Source: Paramecium tetraurelia (Eukaryota > Ciliophora > Oligohymenophorea > Peniculida > Parameciidae). Taken from it: 64,000 nt of DNA. A program made the translations under genes and the position numbers. Location of the stretch: positions 62,001 through 126,000 of the forward strand of contig NW_001799455.1 in the NCBI RefSeq assembly GCF_000165425.1. Direction: 5' to 3'. The notes beneath the pieces are model-generated. The model was given only the letters and a program-made list of their open reading frames with translations. It was not told the origin of the DNA and ran no database searches. Below are positions 46,723 through 58,926 of this stretch, in pieces. How positions within the stretch are numbered: the first letter of the stretch is position 1; each line of letters begins with the position of its first letter.

Positions 46723-48123
46723 ATGATTACACTAGATCATGTAATTGAAAATAGCATAAAAATGGGAAAATTTTAATATATAGTACTCTGTATAATTTCA
46801 ATGATCGATTTTGCAGACGGAATTGAGAAAACCTTGATTGGCACTCTTCAATCAATATTAAAAAACTAATGGGATTTAAATGATCTTGATATATCATTAA
46901 TGACAAGTTCATATTTTATAGGAATTGTTAGTGGTACTTTATTGTGTGCATTTTATGCTGATCATGTAGGCAGAGCGAAAACATTACTATACTCCAGCCT
47001 ACTAGCATTTTTATTACTTTTATGGCATAGTTTTGCACAAAGCTTTGTAGAAATTCTCGTCTTAAGGTTTTGCTTTGGTGTTATCTTTGGGACAACTATT
47101 CCATTAGGACATGTTGTCATAAGTGAAATTGTACCAGCTAAAATTAGAGGATAAATAATGACTATAGTTGCAACTGTATTTATTATTGGAAAGATCTATT
47201 GTACAGGATTGTAGATGATTTTTTTAAACGACTTCAAATCAGGTCATTGGAGACTGTTGTTGATTGTAAATAGTCTTCCACTTTTTTTGTGTTTTGTCAG
47301 CTCTATTCTTTATTTAAAGGAGTCTCCGAGATATTATTTTACAAAATTTAACTATGATTAAGGTTTCTTAGAATTAGAACATATAGGAAAAGTAAATAAT
47401 GGAACATCATATTAATTGACTGATGAATAAAAATAGGGGATTTTGGAACAATAATAATAAATAAATTAAGAATAAGAACCTATTAAGACTGTAAAGTATT
47501 TATTTTCAAGATAATATATCAATTTTACAATTAGAATTTGGATTGTATTTATGTTAACATCAATAATTGAAACTACACTTTATTATCTAATGCCTTTTTG
47601 GTTAGGAGATTCTTAGAAAGGATTTATGGCTTAAATGTATATGATGCTTGCTGAATTGGTGGCAGGGATTGCTGTATATTTCATTATTGATAGCAAAAAA
47701 ACAGGAGGTCGATCTAAATTAGTTATGATCTTATCAGTGATGATATTTGTAACTAGTCTCATACTAATTATTTTTTAAGATTCCTTTCTTATTTATGGAT
47801 TAACAATAATATCTTTTTTACTTAAAGTGATGTTTACAACAGAAATGGTCATTATGAATGAAAATTATACAACTTAATATCGTTCCATGGGAGTAGGGAT
47901 GACACAAACGGTTGGTAAATTTATGGGTGTCATATCACCATATTTTATATACCCTATGTACTCTGAAGACCCCTATTCTCCCTTTTATTTATATTCAGGT
48001 TGTATGATTGTTCTAGCTGTTATGTCGGCTACTTTACCATTTGATATGACTCAAGTAGAATTGGATAATATTGAAGTCTATAAACAGAAATAAAACAAAA
48101 AATCTCTAGTTGATAGTGAATGA
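46723..48123 (+). CDS. Major facilitator superfamily transporter (sugar/SV2-like group)
   Basis: 466 residues, intron-free, with about 12 transmembrane helices. The MFS signature between helices 2 and 3 is DHVGRAKTLLYSS. Helix 4 ends with LRFCFGVIFGTTIPLGHVVI then SEIVPAKIRGQ, as in the sugar/organic-ion porter branch. After helix 6 comes LYLKESPRYYF (the PESPRY-like motif) and a Gln/Glu-rich cytosolic loop (TAA-coded), and repeat two has SKKTGGRSKLVM and NENYTTQYRSMGVGM. It probably moves a small organic solute across a membrane; the substrate is unknown. The gene is intact although its surroundings are decayed. Confidence 0.88.
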
Positions 48124-49279
48124 TTCAAAAATATATATTTATTTTATTATGCAAAATAAATATTAACAAATAGATCTATCGTCAAATAGAGAGGATATCC
48201 AAAATATGATCAAACTTTAAAACTGAAATAGACAGGTCAAGCTAGCAAATCGTAAGAATGCTTAGTTAGAAATTTAAATGAAAAGTACATACATTGGATA
48301 TATATCAATTAGAGTTAAGTAAATAAATTCAATAAGGCAGGAGATTCCCCAGAATTATGTTATGCCTCATAATTTATATTTAAAATGCTTCAATAATAAA
48401 TAAATGAATAAAGTTGTCTCTTAATTTCGTTCAGACAGTCAAAGGATTGTGGCAAATATTTCCTAATCGAATAATAAAATTGCATATACAAAATCTAACA
48501 AAATTAAGACATTTTTATAGCAAACCAAAACATTTTATATTACTGCAGACGCATACAAATTGGCACCAGATCAAGAACATTCATAAGCATGTAAAAGGTT
48601 TGTTCACGTAAATCAAAATGAAATTTTAACACTTTTATAAATTGCTCATTAAGTTAACAATCCTTTCAATGTATTTAATCAAAAATTAAAATAATAAGAA
48701 AAAACATCATCCATCATATCAAATCTCATTTTTAATTAATGAATTTATTCTTATTATAATCAAGAATCATCTAGAGATAGTTTTGAATCAATTTATACTT
48801 TAGAATGAATATGTATGAAGATATTCATATTAAATAATTTTAAAAGGTTAATTGCATAAAAATGATTAATTTCCTCTACATTTATTGAATCCTAGAACAA
48901 CTCATATTGTGTTTTTCTATAATTAACATAATTTCAATCTTTTTCTTAAAATTAGAATATTTTATTGATGATTTTATCTCCTCATACATAAATTTTACTA
49001 ATTTAAAATATTCCTGAGCTAATATGTTTATTTATAAATTGATTTTTGATGTTTTATAAAGTTTGTAAATTATTATTATTTTGATTGTGCAATCTTGTTT
49101 TGATAAATCTATTTACATATAGTATAGCTCTCGGCTTATCTCTTGAGGTAGCCAAAATTTCTAAAAAGTAAAAATTACTAAAATTTAAGCACCATCAAAA
49201 ACAGTTAGAGTCACTTTGTGGAATTTTTTGTTGAAAAAGATGATACTAAATACCTAATCAGGAGAATAATTAAAATTTA
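48124..49279. other. AT-rich spacer
   Basis: About 1.15 kb after the transporter gene. A 65-codon frame at 48414-48611 is basic and uses no TAA/TAG glutamine; I do not consider it a gene. No other structure was seen. Confidence 0.5.
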
Positions 49280-49611
49280 ATGAATAATCCAGCTCAACCA
49301 AATTTCAACTTTAATTCACTGACTACTAATCTAGAAGAGGACTTAGATTGTGGTAACGTACCTTCATATGCCTCATCATTATGGGGCACAAATAAAAGAG
49401 ATAAAAAAGATTATATACTGACGAATAATAAATTACATAGCGATAGTAATAAGACATTCAAGAGTATTATCAAGTTGGTAGTACAAATAATTAATCATAA
49501 TAGTCAAATACTAAAAACTTTAATTCAAAACGGTATAAATTAAATTTTGATTCTGTAGATTATTAAACACCTCCAAAAAATAAGGAAACCAAACTGAAAT
49601 TTATTGAATGA
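49280..49611 (+). pseudogene. Small gene with a one-base frame break in a poly-A run
   Basis: From ATG 49280 the frame reads NFNSLTTNLEEDLDCGNVPS and SLWGTNKRDKK. At a run of six A (about 49403-49408) the coding look moves to the frame two bases on: LYTDEQQITQRQQQDIQEYY, QVGSTNNQSQQSNTKNFNSK, YKLNFDSVDYQTPPKNKETK, with TGA at 49609-49611. One more A would join them into about 110 residues. The second part is full of TAA/TAG glutamines, unlike its alternative frame. The protein would be disordered and is not recognised. A sequence error is an equal explanation. Confidence 0.4.
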
Positions 49612-49654
49612 ATCTAAATAAATATATATAATATATAAATATTATATATATAAT

Positions 49655-50280
49655 ATGATGGTTAAAAAATAGAATGAAAAACTTCAGTCATTTAGTTAAA
49701 TATTTTTAGATTTCTAAAGAGTAAGCGATCAATAACACTATCGCAATCAGAGTTCACTGAATAATGTAACAATGGCAATGCTAAAAGTAAATCAAAACAA
49801 AAAAGACTAAATTGTAAAGTTGAAGAATCAATTGTTATCTTCACATCTAAGCCCAGACATTTAGAAACTATATTTATAATCCTAGAAAATAGAAATACAA
49901 TAATAAACGACAAGAAAAAGATTATAATTGAGGAAAAGAAACCGATAACATTACTATCTCTTTAAAAGAAGGAGTAAGTAGCAAAAGAACAATCATCTTA
50001 AAGCACATTTAGGTGATTTTATTACCAGTTTCTAAGTGATCTTCTCTCTAGATCATTAACTTGGAGAGATCTTTAAGTTGGGGATTAAAGTATCGAAGAT
50101 TTGTTTGCATATAATCAGGATTAAGATTATGAAAATGATTTAATAAGCACTTTATTTGAAGGAGATGGAGATTAAGTTCTTAAAGAACAAGAACTTGTAT
50201 GTAAAGGTAAATACAGTACATAATACACTGATGACTACAATGATAAATTTATGAAAGATTCCACATACATTAACCGATGA
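49655..50280 (+). CDS. Unrecognised protein, perhaps the 5' part of a longer axonemal gene
   Basis: 192 residues with introns at 49687-49709 (23 nt) and 50013-50036 (24 nt, ending AAG). It starts MMVKKQNEKLQFLKSKRSIT. The first half is basic, with an ordered-looking segment (SIVIFTSKPRHLETIFIILE), and the second is acidic (SLTWRDLQVGDQSIEDLFAY, TLFEGDGDQVLKEQELVC). It ends GKYSTQYTDDYNDKF before TGA 50278-50280. The ending resembles the Tyr-x-x-x-Phe modules of SAXO-type proteins, and the same frame goes on with similar text past the stop. Confidence 0.5.
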
Positions 50281-50789
50281 ATATATGAGGGGCAAAACAA
50301 TCAGCAGTATTTCTATAGAATTCTAGCACATATAATGTATAGGCACTATTATAAAAAATCTTAAATTAGAAATAAGTAATATTTTATCCCTCAAAGATTT
50401 AAGAAGTCAGACAATTTTAAACCTTATCATCTGCCAAATTAGAGTACAATGTCATTTTTTTCTTCCTACACAATTAATTTTAGAGATTGGAAAAAGCAAT
50501 ATCGTGGTATCCAATATTATTTACATAATAAAATCGTACGACAGATATCTATATCATTGGCCATTTTATGTATAAAGTGATAAAAAGCTACCATTTATTG
50601 CTGAGACTAATTATTCTCGTAATTTTGTGACTCAGAAATATCAGAAACTTAATCCAATTATTCCTAAAGTAGTAATCAGCATAAAGGATGATTTCGTTTG
50701 CCGATAGATTCTTCCATTCTTCAATCATATAGTAATGAATGAAAAAGAATCATAACCAAATTATCAATTGATTTATTATAAATAATAAT
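50281..50789 (+). pseudogene. SAXO-like repeat sequence after a TGA
   Basis: Immediately after the previous TGA the same frame continues as IYEGQNNQQYFYRILAHIMY, then KKSDNFKPYHLPNQSTMSFF and SSYTINFRDWKKQY, a typical STMSxxYxxxFxxW microtubule-inner-protein module. It then shifts by one base to KLPFIAETNYSRNFVTQKYQ, another module. Either the upstream gene was longer and is now broken by one stop and one shift, or introns remain unplaced. It ends directly before the HIRA start codon at 50790. Confidence 0.4.
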
Positions 50790-53261
50790 ATGTCTGTAAG
50801 AATCAAATATACTAGCATAATAGAAGCTAAGACTGGATTGAAATCGTTGGGTTTATCAAAAAAAAACATATTAGCATTAGGGAGTGGTGAAGAAGAAGAT
50901 TGGTTACTATTAAACGAAGTGAATGCATAATTTAATTTGCATCCTATTTAAATTGGCAAGATGGAGAAGAGAATGATCTCTCAATTAGCATGGTCTCCAT
51001 CAGGACTCTATTTGGCAACAAGCAATGATAAATTGATTGTTTGGTAATTCAATGGCGGCAATTTGTCAATATCTCGAACCTATTAAGGACATAAATTGGA
51101 GATTACTGCATTATGTTGGTCTCCAGATGATTAAAGAATAGCTACTGCCTCTTTAGATGGAAATATCTTTATTTATCATATCAAATAAGATGGAATCTAA
51201 CATAAAATAGATTGTGGTTAAAAAACAGTTGGAATATGTTGGGATCCCTTTGACAAATACATAGTATCCTTGAAATTTGATAACACAGTATAAATTTTTA
51301 AATATAAGGTCAATTTTTATAAAATAGATAATTGGAAACAAGAAATCACGGTTTCCCTCCAAATACATGGCAAATAATGTACAACCAAAAGAGAGGATAG
51401 GAAATTAGATTGGAGTGTAGATTGCAGATATTTGGCAGTCCCAAATTTAGATGATAAAGTATTGATTACATTCATCCTTAGACTATCCCAACAGTGGCTA
51501 TCTTAGATCGAAACCAGAATTTTCAAGTTGTTAGAACGATAATTGGTCCATTCTCATCAATCAATGTTGTTAGATTTTCACCAATGTTATTTAAGAAGTT
51601 CTAATTCTAATGAATATTTTAGTATCATTGCTATTGGTGATAATGATGGTAATATCAGTTTATGGTAAATAAATGAGAATTAAGTTGATGAACAACCATT
51701 TCTGTTGGTTAAGGGTCATAAAAAGGCTGGAGAACTTATAGAGGATATTACATGGAATCAATAAGGAACTGTTTTAATGGCTACGACGTCCAAAAAATAT
51801 ATTATTGTTATTGATTTTCAACTGAGTTTGGGCTAGGTTTTAAATGAAACAGAGAAACAGTAAGCAATAAAGAGTCTTTACGGAGATCTTAAAAATACAA
51901 TTAAATAAATTAGATTTTATTAACCAAAAATTAATAATGACAATATCAAATTTGCAGATATGCAATTAGAAAATATAGATGTCTAAGATGAATTGAAGAA
52001 TCAAATTCCTGATAGCGCATTTTAATAAAGAGAAATTCTTAAATAAACTTAAACATAATTTAAGTAGATTATTGTAGATGGCAAGAAAAAGTTAATTCCT
52101 TTAGATGTGAATTCTTCTGAACCTGTTTTCAAAAAGGTTGAATAACAGTAGCCTTTGTTGATTATTTAATAATATGAAATATTGCCTAAAAGCTACTCAT
52201 TTTCAATGAATAACAAATCTCTTTTGTTGGAAGTTCAAAAATAATAATAAAGAATATTCAATTAAGCTGTCTATGGAACTTTAATTAGATGTATTGAGAA
52301 TAATACACCAAAGTGGATTGATTATGTAGAGGGGTAAATAAAGAATATTCAATATAATGATGATCTAATTGTCATATACACTGATTAGGCGTTGCTATAC
52401 ATTGAAAATCATAAAGGAATGAGGTAGGAGTCACCATTTATATTGCCATTCTTAAGTTAGATAGTTTTGAGTCCGAAGAATTATATCTTATGTCTTTAAA
52501 ACACTGGAGAATTTAAAGTCATCAATTTAAATACAAAAACCATTTCTTATGAAGGTGATATTAAAATTCTAATGCAACATGTTTACGAGTGGATGGATTA
52601 AAAGCAATTATTTAATGAAGATGAAAAGAAAGGCAAATAAAGCATTGACCCTTTAATAAAGGCTAATCTTAAAATTGATACTGAAGGATATCCCTTAGTT
52701 GAATTTCTATTTAAAGATTATTGTGTTTACACTTATCATAAGTAATTGAGACAATGGATTAAAACTAAATAGATTGATGTGAAGTATTCATAATTAATAT
52801 TCACTAGCAATCAAAATTAAGATATCAAGAATTTAAAGAAATTCAACTTTAATTAATACTAAACGCCTCCTTATAATGATGCTTAGATATATAAGAGGAT
52901 AATCTAAAAATCTACAATTGAAGATGCAATAAATGATATTCAATAAATATCGAAATTGGAGGAACAATTAAAAATATATTGGTCTGATGGTGATATTAAA
53001 ACATATGAGAAAGCATTATATACCTATATTAAGAAAGTAATTTGAGAATTTAACTAGTTATGTGACACTTGGCCAAACAATCAAGAGAAATTATCAAATA
53101 TCATTGAAACAATAATTACTAATTACAATTCTGCTGAATATAAGTATCTGAGTGAACGTGTATAGGATATGGAAGAGCTAAAAAAAAAAATTATTTATAT
53201 TCTTCAACAATTTCCATAAACAAGAGATCTAACATTGTGTCTTTTTCCAGATCATTTCTGA
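50790..53261 (+). CDS. HIRA: HIRA histone chaperone
   Basis: About 800 residues with introns at 51459-51481 (23 nt), 51598-51622 (25 nt) and 53037-53057 (21 nt). The N-terminus is a WD40 propeller: LAWSPSGLYLATSNDKLIVW, ALCWSPDDQRIATASLDGNI, TVGICWDPFDKYIVSLKFDN, and, after splicing, VVRTIIGPFSSINVVRFSPM and IIAIGDNDGNISLWQINENQ, all in HIRA order. The C-terminal HIRA domain ends in a helical segment that would be cut at TGA 53043 if the 21-nt intron were not removed. HIRA deposits histone H3.3 independently of replication. Only one WD set is present, as in single-copy HIRA. Confidence 0.92.
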
Positions 53262-53287
53262 GTATATATAAATTATTTAGATAAATA

Positions 53288-53980
53288 TCATTATTAAAGC
53301 AATTTGTATTGCAGAAGATCTTTTTAGATATGCATGAGTTAATTCAAACACTTTTCGTTTCTTGAATAATGACTATTTAAACGATCTAATTCTTACTCAA
53401 AATTTGTCATCTTGGGTCTAATTTTATATGGATACTAGAGAGCAACCCTTTCCCACTCATCCAATTCTAGACGAGCAGAATTTGATTGATTAAATTTAAA
53501 GACTGAGATATTCATTAATACCTTGTGTTCGATATCAGGATTGATTTTTTTTAATTCCTATTATATTTATTTAAGATCCATTTGCATTTGTTTTGAAGAT
53601 TGTAAACTATTATTTCTTTCTCTCTATAAAGATGTATGAGAATTCAACATAGATATGGTTTGACGAACAGCGCTAAATTATTATTTCCTTCTGGTTTGAT
53701 TAAGCTCTCCTAACAATCGTTTTGCTTTATAACTTTTAAGAGAGTCCAATTTGTACAATTTAATGAGAGTCTTTTCGTAATTGACCTAATTCTTCTGCAG
53801 GTAGGCTCTAATCTTATTATCTACCTTATCAAACAATTAATTATCATAAGTGAAATCCTTTACTTTATTACTAATACTCCTTTTCTCTCTTACATAAGGT
53901 CTATTAGATTTGCGGGGAGACAAAGTTTCATCCAGTACATCGATTGTATTTGATGAAACCTTAGGAGAACCATATTTCAT
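53288..53980 (-). CDS. Coiled-coil hypothetical protein
   Basis: 230 residues, intron-free. It is basic and helical throughout (VREKRSISNKVKDFTYDNQL, YKLDSLKSYKAKRLLGELNQ, NFEQELDRLNSHYSRNEKCL), with a Ser-rich N-terminus. A GTATT...TCAG segment in the middle could be taken for a 19-nt intron, but the unspliced frame reads better. No family is recognised. It converges with HIRA (26 bp between stops). Confidence 0.6.
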
Positions 53981-54009
53981 TTAATTATATATTTAATTAT
54001 ACACATAAT

Positions 54010-56827
54010 TCATTACTATTATTATTATTATTTCTTAACTTATTTTATAAATTTATCCTTCTGTTTTTATTGCTTATACTTTCTCTTCCCCTCTTCTAAA
54101 TGCTACTTCTGTCCTTTAATCTAGGCCTTTTTGACCTTCTGCTTTTGAATGTCCTTCTATTCTCTCTTCTTCTCCTTCTCATTCTTTATAGTATTCAATC
54201 GCTAGATCAACGAATAAACTTCCTTCTCCTTGTCTGTCATATTGCTCTTAACAGGTAAATTCTTTTCCACTTATTATCGCAATCTCTCCCTGAATGACAA
54301 AGATTTAACCTTAAACTATTTTTCATTTAAATACCTTCTCCTTGCTTTCAAAAGGCAAGTTCTATTATAAATTATTTGGTATTCTCAATGGAGCAAATTT
54401 CACAGGTACTCTTTCCTGATCTTAATAAGTGGAATCTGGTTTGAATTCTAGCGGAATCTATTTCTCCTGCCTCAATTCCCACATGGTTTTCATCAATTTC
54501 ACGTTACTTGTGATTAGTCTATAAAATCTCTCAATATGCATTCTGACCCAAGTCCTGCAGAAGACTAAATCACTCATTTGGATCTTGTCTTCGAATGTAG
54601 CTCTGAAACTGCCATCAGGACCTAATTTACTTGGCTTTTTAATGTGTCCTCTTAAACCTGATACAGTTTTAATGAGACCACCTTAAAATTTAGCTACCTC
54701 AAGAGAAGAATTAAACATTCCTTTAATGAATGCAGTATTTTTAATGACTTTGAAGGGCTCCCCAACCAACTTTAACTTTTTCATTACGTCAAATTAATGA
54801 TTCATCTCTAATACAACTCCAGTGGCAGCAATTCTAAATTTAGACTATATAATTGATGTATTATTTTAATACCAATTTATTGCTTAATGACTATGTGCAA
54901 ACGAGACCTGTCCCCTAAGGTGCAAAATTACCGTAAAATATGGCATAACAATAGTCATATTCTGGAGTATATTTAACGAACCGTAATCTGTCATTCGGAT
55001 CCTATACACAATATATAGGGATGGTTTAAAATCTCCTCCATCCAAGAGAGATTATGATAGGATCATTGGATTTTAAGATATTGCTATGCCATCTATGCTT
55101 TTTGATTCGAATCTAAAATATATGACAGATTATACCTTAATAAATCCTAAATTGTCTTCACCCACTTCAGACCTAGCAAGAATCATAGGGTAATCGTCTT
55201 TAATGGATGATGAAAAATCTTTAATCACTATTTTGACATACGTGCCTTTTTTATACAATCCAAGATTTGAATTAGTTAATTAATTCACTAATTATTATCT
55301 TTGTTATTAATTTTCTTTTTGATTTTAGTTATCATCTTTTTCCTTTTAATTTTCACCCTTCTTTTCCTATTCTTATTCTTCTTCTAATTATTCTTCCTCA
55401 ATCTATTTCTCAAGATTCTCCAAATCCACCACATCAGTCTAGCCATAAAAGCCTGTCACAAATAATTCCTTAATTTCTCTATATGATTCTCTTTCTTACA
55501 CTTTAGCTATGTATCTTACACTATCAAACTCATTAATACCAGTCTTATTCTAATATATCAATTCATGTAAATCAGTAGCCAATAAAGTATCTGTAATAGG
55601 CATGACTGTTCCATTCTCAATTTTAACATTGACCCTATTCTTTAATCTCACTAATTCTCTTTGTTGTTAAATCTATTGTTAATTAATTTTCTTCTTGATA
55701 GGTTTTTCTTCTTCCAAATCAAATCCCTCCAATAATTATACATCTTCTTCCTCCTCTAATTGCTTATCAATTCCTTCAGTCAATTGTTGCAATTCTCTAA
55801 CCATCCTGACTCCTTCAGGTAACTCTTATTCCTATTCTTATTCTTCTATCTCTTCATCTTCCTATTCTTCAATATTAACAAATTTATTTTTATCTGTGAA
55901 TATTGGTTAAGGGATAGTAATATATCCTGCTGTGGCATCAATTGTTAATGCACCCACACTGGACATGGGTGCATAAACTAACTTTTCAGTATCCTTCAAT
56001 GATCGATGCTTCTTCTAATTGGTTATGATCTCTACTGGATCCAGGACTTCTTCAAAACTATCAATATAGTAATCTCCTTAACCTACAAAATGAATTCTAT
56101 CATTTAATCGATAGGTGCATCCTCTTACATAGCCATAAAAGGTTGTAGTATTATCCTTACCCTATTCATAACGATCTGCCAATATAAAGGGATGTTCTGT
56201 TTTCCATCTTACTGGAGCAATCTTGATGATCGATATGAATCTTGCCAAATTATGAATGTCTTATTTCAAATAGTATTCATTTTTCAAAGCTTACAAGTAG
56301 AATAATTTGTAATTGCCACCAGTTTCGTATTCGAATCTCTTCTTATATTTCTTTCTTGTCTTCCTCAGTTATTTGTTGTCTTTAAAGAAATCAATGTGTG
56401 TCAACACGCCCATAACATTAGGAAAACCATGATTATTCAACAAGCTTAAGTACTCAAATGTTTCCATCTCAAATCCTATACTTGCATCGATCAATATCAA
56501 TGCTAGATCTGCCACTTTACTTAAATCGCTCATTGCATTGATATCACTAGGACACTCAACAAATGTGACTCTATGTTACTTGTTTGAACGAACTGTTACT
56601 GGACCAACCAATTTCTTAATTTTCTATCCTGTATAATGTTTCACAAGAGATTTTATTAATGTTGTTTTGCCACTGCCTTTTGGTCCTTAGACAACAACCA
56701 ACAAAGGAGCTTATGATTCTGCTTCTTCATTAGCTTACAATTATTCGGCATAGAAGTCCTTTTGTTATTTTTAATGAGGCTTAATTATCGGGGCTTGTTT
56801 CACTTGTTCTTCTTCGGAATCAGACAT
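54010..56827 (-). CDS. BMS1: BMS1, GTPase of the small-subunit processome
   Basis: About 913 residues with introns at 55113-55135 (23 nt), 54845-54872 (28 nt) and a C-terminal one at 54310-54334 (25 nt, or 19 nt from 54316). The N-terminal GTPase has P-loop [18 protein letters not shown], switch-region [13 protein letters not shown] and G4 THID. After an acidic middle come the conserved BMS1 C-terminal blocks: [52 protein letters not shown] and [12 protein letters not shown]1 with RCL1 drives 18S rRNA processing. The length is shorter than in animals because the acidic linkers are short. Acidic and basic tracts use many TAA/TAG glutamines. Confidence 0.96.
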
Positions 56828-56857
56828 TAAAATTAAAATTTATATATTTAAATTGTG

Positions 56858-57388
56858 ATGAGTCAATAACAAGAAGAACAGAAGGCTATCCCTCTTGACA
56901 AATTGACCCCTCAATAATTGTTGTAGATCAAAAAGTAAATAGAGGAGGTATAACCTTATTATATAAAATAGGAAGTCCAATAGCTCAGTTAATCATTATC
57001 TTAATTCAGAATTGCAAATGCCAAGTATGATGAAAGCAAAGTGATCTTAAAAAGATTAGATTAAACTCCAAAAGATAATGATCTCTTAGTACCAATTACT
57101 GCATCGCTCTATGTACCAGGTACTAATTACATACAATAATGAGGAAGATTGATTAGCCCATAATCAGTTATGATAGATTATGGAACAGGATATTTTGTTG
57201 AGCGCAATACTGAGCAAGGGTAACATTTTTGTGATAGAAAATTACAATTGTTGAAGGAATCACAAGATAAATTGAGTAATATCATCAATTAGAAAAAGTA
57301 ATTCATGGATAAATTGAATATTGAATTATAGAAAAGAGTGTTGCAAGTGTAATAAATTTAATAGCAATAATAACAACAAAAGAAATGA
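56858..57388 (+). CDS. PFDN5: Prefoldin subunit 5
   Basis: 160 residues with two 24-nt introns (56948-56971 and 57120-57143). Two long helices (LTPQQLLQIKKQIEEEVQQL and the C-terminal LSNIINQKKQFMDKLNIELQ) flank the beta hairpins LLVPITASLYVPGRLI and MIDYGTGYFVER, the alpha-class prefoldin signature. Prefoldin captures nascent actin and tubulin and hands them to CCT. The second intron ends GAG rather than TAG and contains the only TGA in the frame. The first is a multiple of three without TGA. The gene diverges from BMS1 with 30 bp between start codons. Confidence 0.93.
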
Positions 57389-57455
57389 ATGAATGATGAT
57401 GAATTATATCTTAAAATAAAATCAATATTTAATATATTTAACCTAATCTCAATTG

Positions 57456-58899
57456 TCATAATAATTATTGTTTCTCCTATAGTTTTATCTTTTCCGATTG
57501 TTATAATTATTTTTATCTAAAATTATATGTATAATAATAGATATATACTGTATTATTTTTTTTTTCTAGGGTTGCTATCACTTCTGCTCCGTGAAGACTA
57601 TTAATCATAATTAACTGATTTACTGATGATGATGAGCTGCTACTACTAGAACTACTAGAATCTCTTGATATTTATGCATGTAAAGTGCTTTTATAAGGGA
57701 TTCGTTGAAAAGAGACCACGTTTTGATCAGGTATTCGATACTCACAAATTGTCTTTTCTTCAGGAATCTCAATTTATCCAGGAGGTTTCAGTTGTTTGAT
57801 GAACTGATCAGATGTGTAGACTATGCAATAAGAATTAGAGGATTCCTCCTGACTTTAAATAGAAGATGTTACTTACTTAAGTAGTATTTCATATAATCCA
57901 ATAATGTCGCCATATTATTGGAAGATGCTCAACAGTTTGTTTGTATTGATTGGATGTTGTGTTTTGATGAATAATTAATATTGTTTGAGGATATCTGAAA
58001 AGGATTCAGACTTCTTTTTCTTCTAGCATATAAGACATGGAACATTCTTAATTTTTAATTAGACATTCTTCTATAATATTTCCAACTGCACTTCCAAATA
58101 TTCAAAAATATGATCTTACTATTTTTCACTCCTGAATGTTCCCTCTGGTAATTACTATAATTTCAATCTATTTTTAATATCCATCAAGCACTCTTATAAA
58201 TTGAATTCTTATGGAATCCCAAAGATATAGATGGTCTCCTTGGGAACTAATACATCACTCAACTCAATTACTTGTCAATTACACAGGCTAGATATCTACA
58301 ATTGGAGGCGTAATAATAGTCTTCTGTTGTGGAATCACTTGTAAATTCAAGACTATGGCATTCTTCTTCTTATCCTGACTCTCTGATTTCGATGAATCTT
58401 GGCTACTAGATCGATCTCTCTTTTTTTCCCCAAATCTCTGCTACCTTAATTTCTCTTCAAGTGCTTATTTGTCCACTTCTCCTTTTTCCTAACATCCCAA
58501 TATATGTTATTCAATACCCTTAGCATCATCAAAAATATATCACTAATCAATGGAATGATCTTCTTTTCACTTTGATGTTTTGATACTAAATTGATATGTT
58601 TCTTTCCAATGTATATCAATTTGGCATCATTATCATATCGCATCCCTATCGCTATATCAATAGTGCGCTCATTCAAATTCTTATCGGTAATCTGAATCAC
58701 TTCGCAAGGACCCTAGCCATCATGATCATCTTACCGCCTTCTACACTCTGTCCTTTACAAAATTCAGAAATTGATCTTCTGTTTGATTCCCCATATATAG
58801 ATTCTTCACAAAGAAATGGATCTTGATTTCTGAACATTTGATATAATGCCATTTATCTAACACATTTTAGAATCTCCGTGGCGATTGATTTCGACTCAT
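57456..58899 (-). CDS. Unrecognised 456-residue protein with Ser-rich tail
   Basis: Introns at 58713-58734 (22 nt), 58489-58517 (29 nt) and 58263-58284 (22 nt, ending GAG) give one consistent frame. The N-terminal 120 residues look globular (FFVKNLYMGNQTEDQFLNFV, CEVIQITDKNLNERTIDIAI, LIYIGKKHINLV). A charged linker follows, then a second ordered part (LSDVLVPKETIYIFGIPQEF, TFRSEKQQDHIFEYLEVQLE, KNVPCLICQKKKK). A third block is at about 320-400 (YCIVYTSDQFIKQLKPPGQI), before a run of twelve serines. I recognise no family. Its start lies 28 bp after the CTF4-like stop on the same strand. Confidence 0.65.
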
Positions 58900-58926
58900 C
58901 AATATATAAAAATATATTAAATATAA

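Noticed and set aside
55695-55910. A Ser-rich plus-strand frame
   Set aside because: It is a shadow of acidic Glu/Gln tracts in the minus-strand BMS1 gene.
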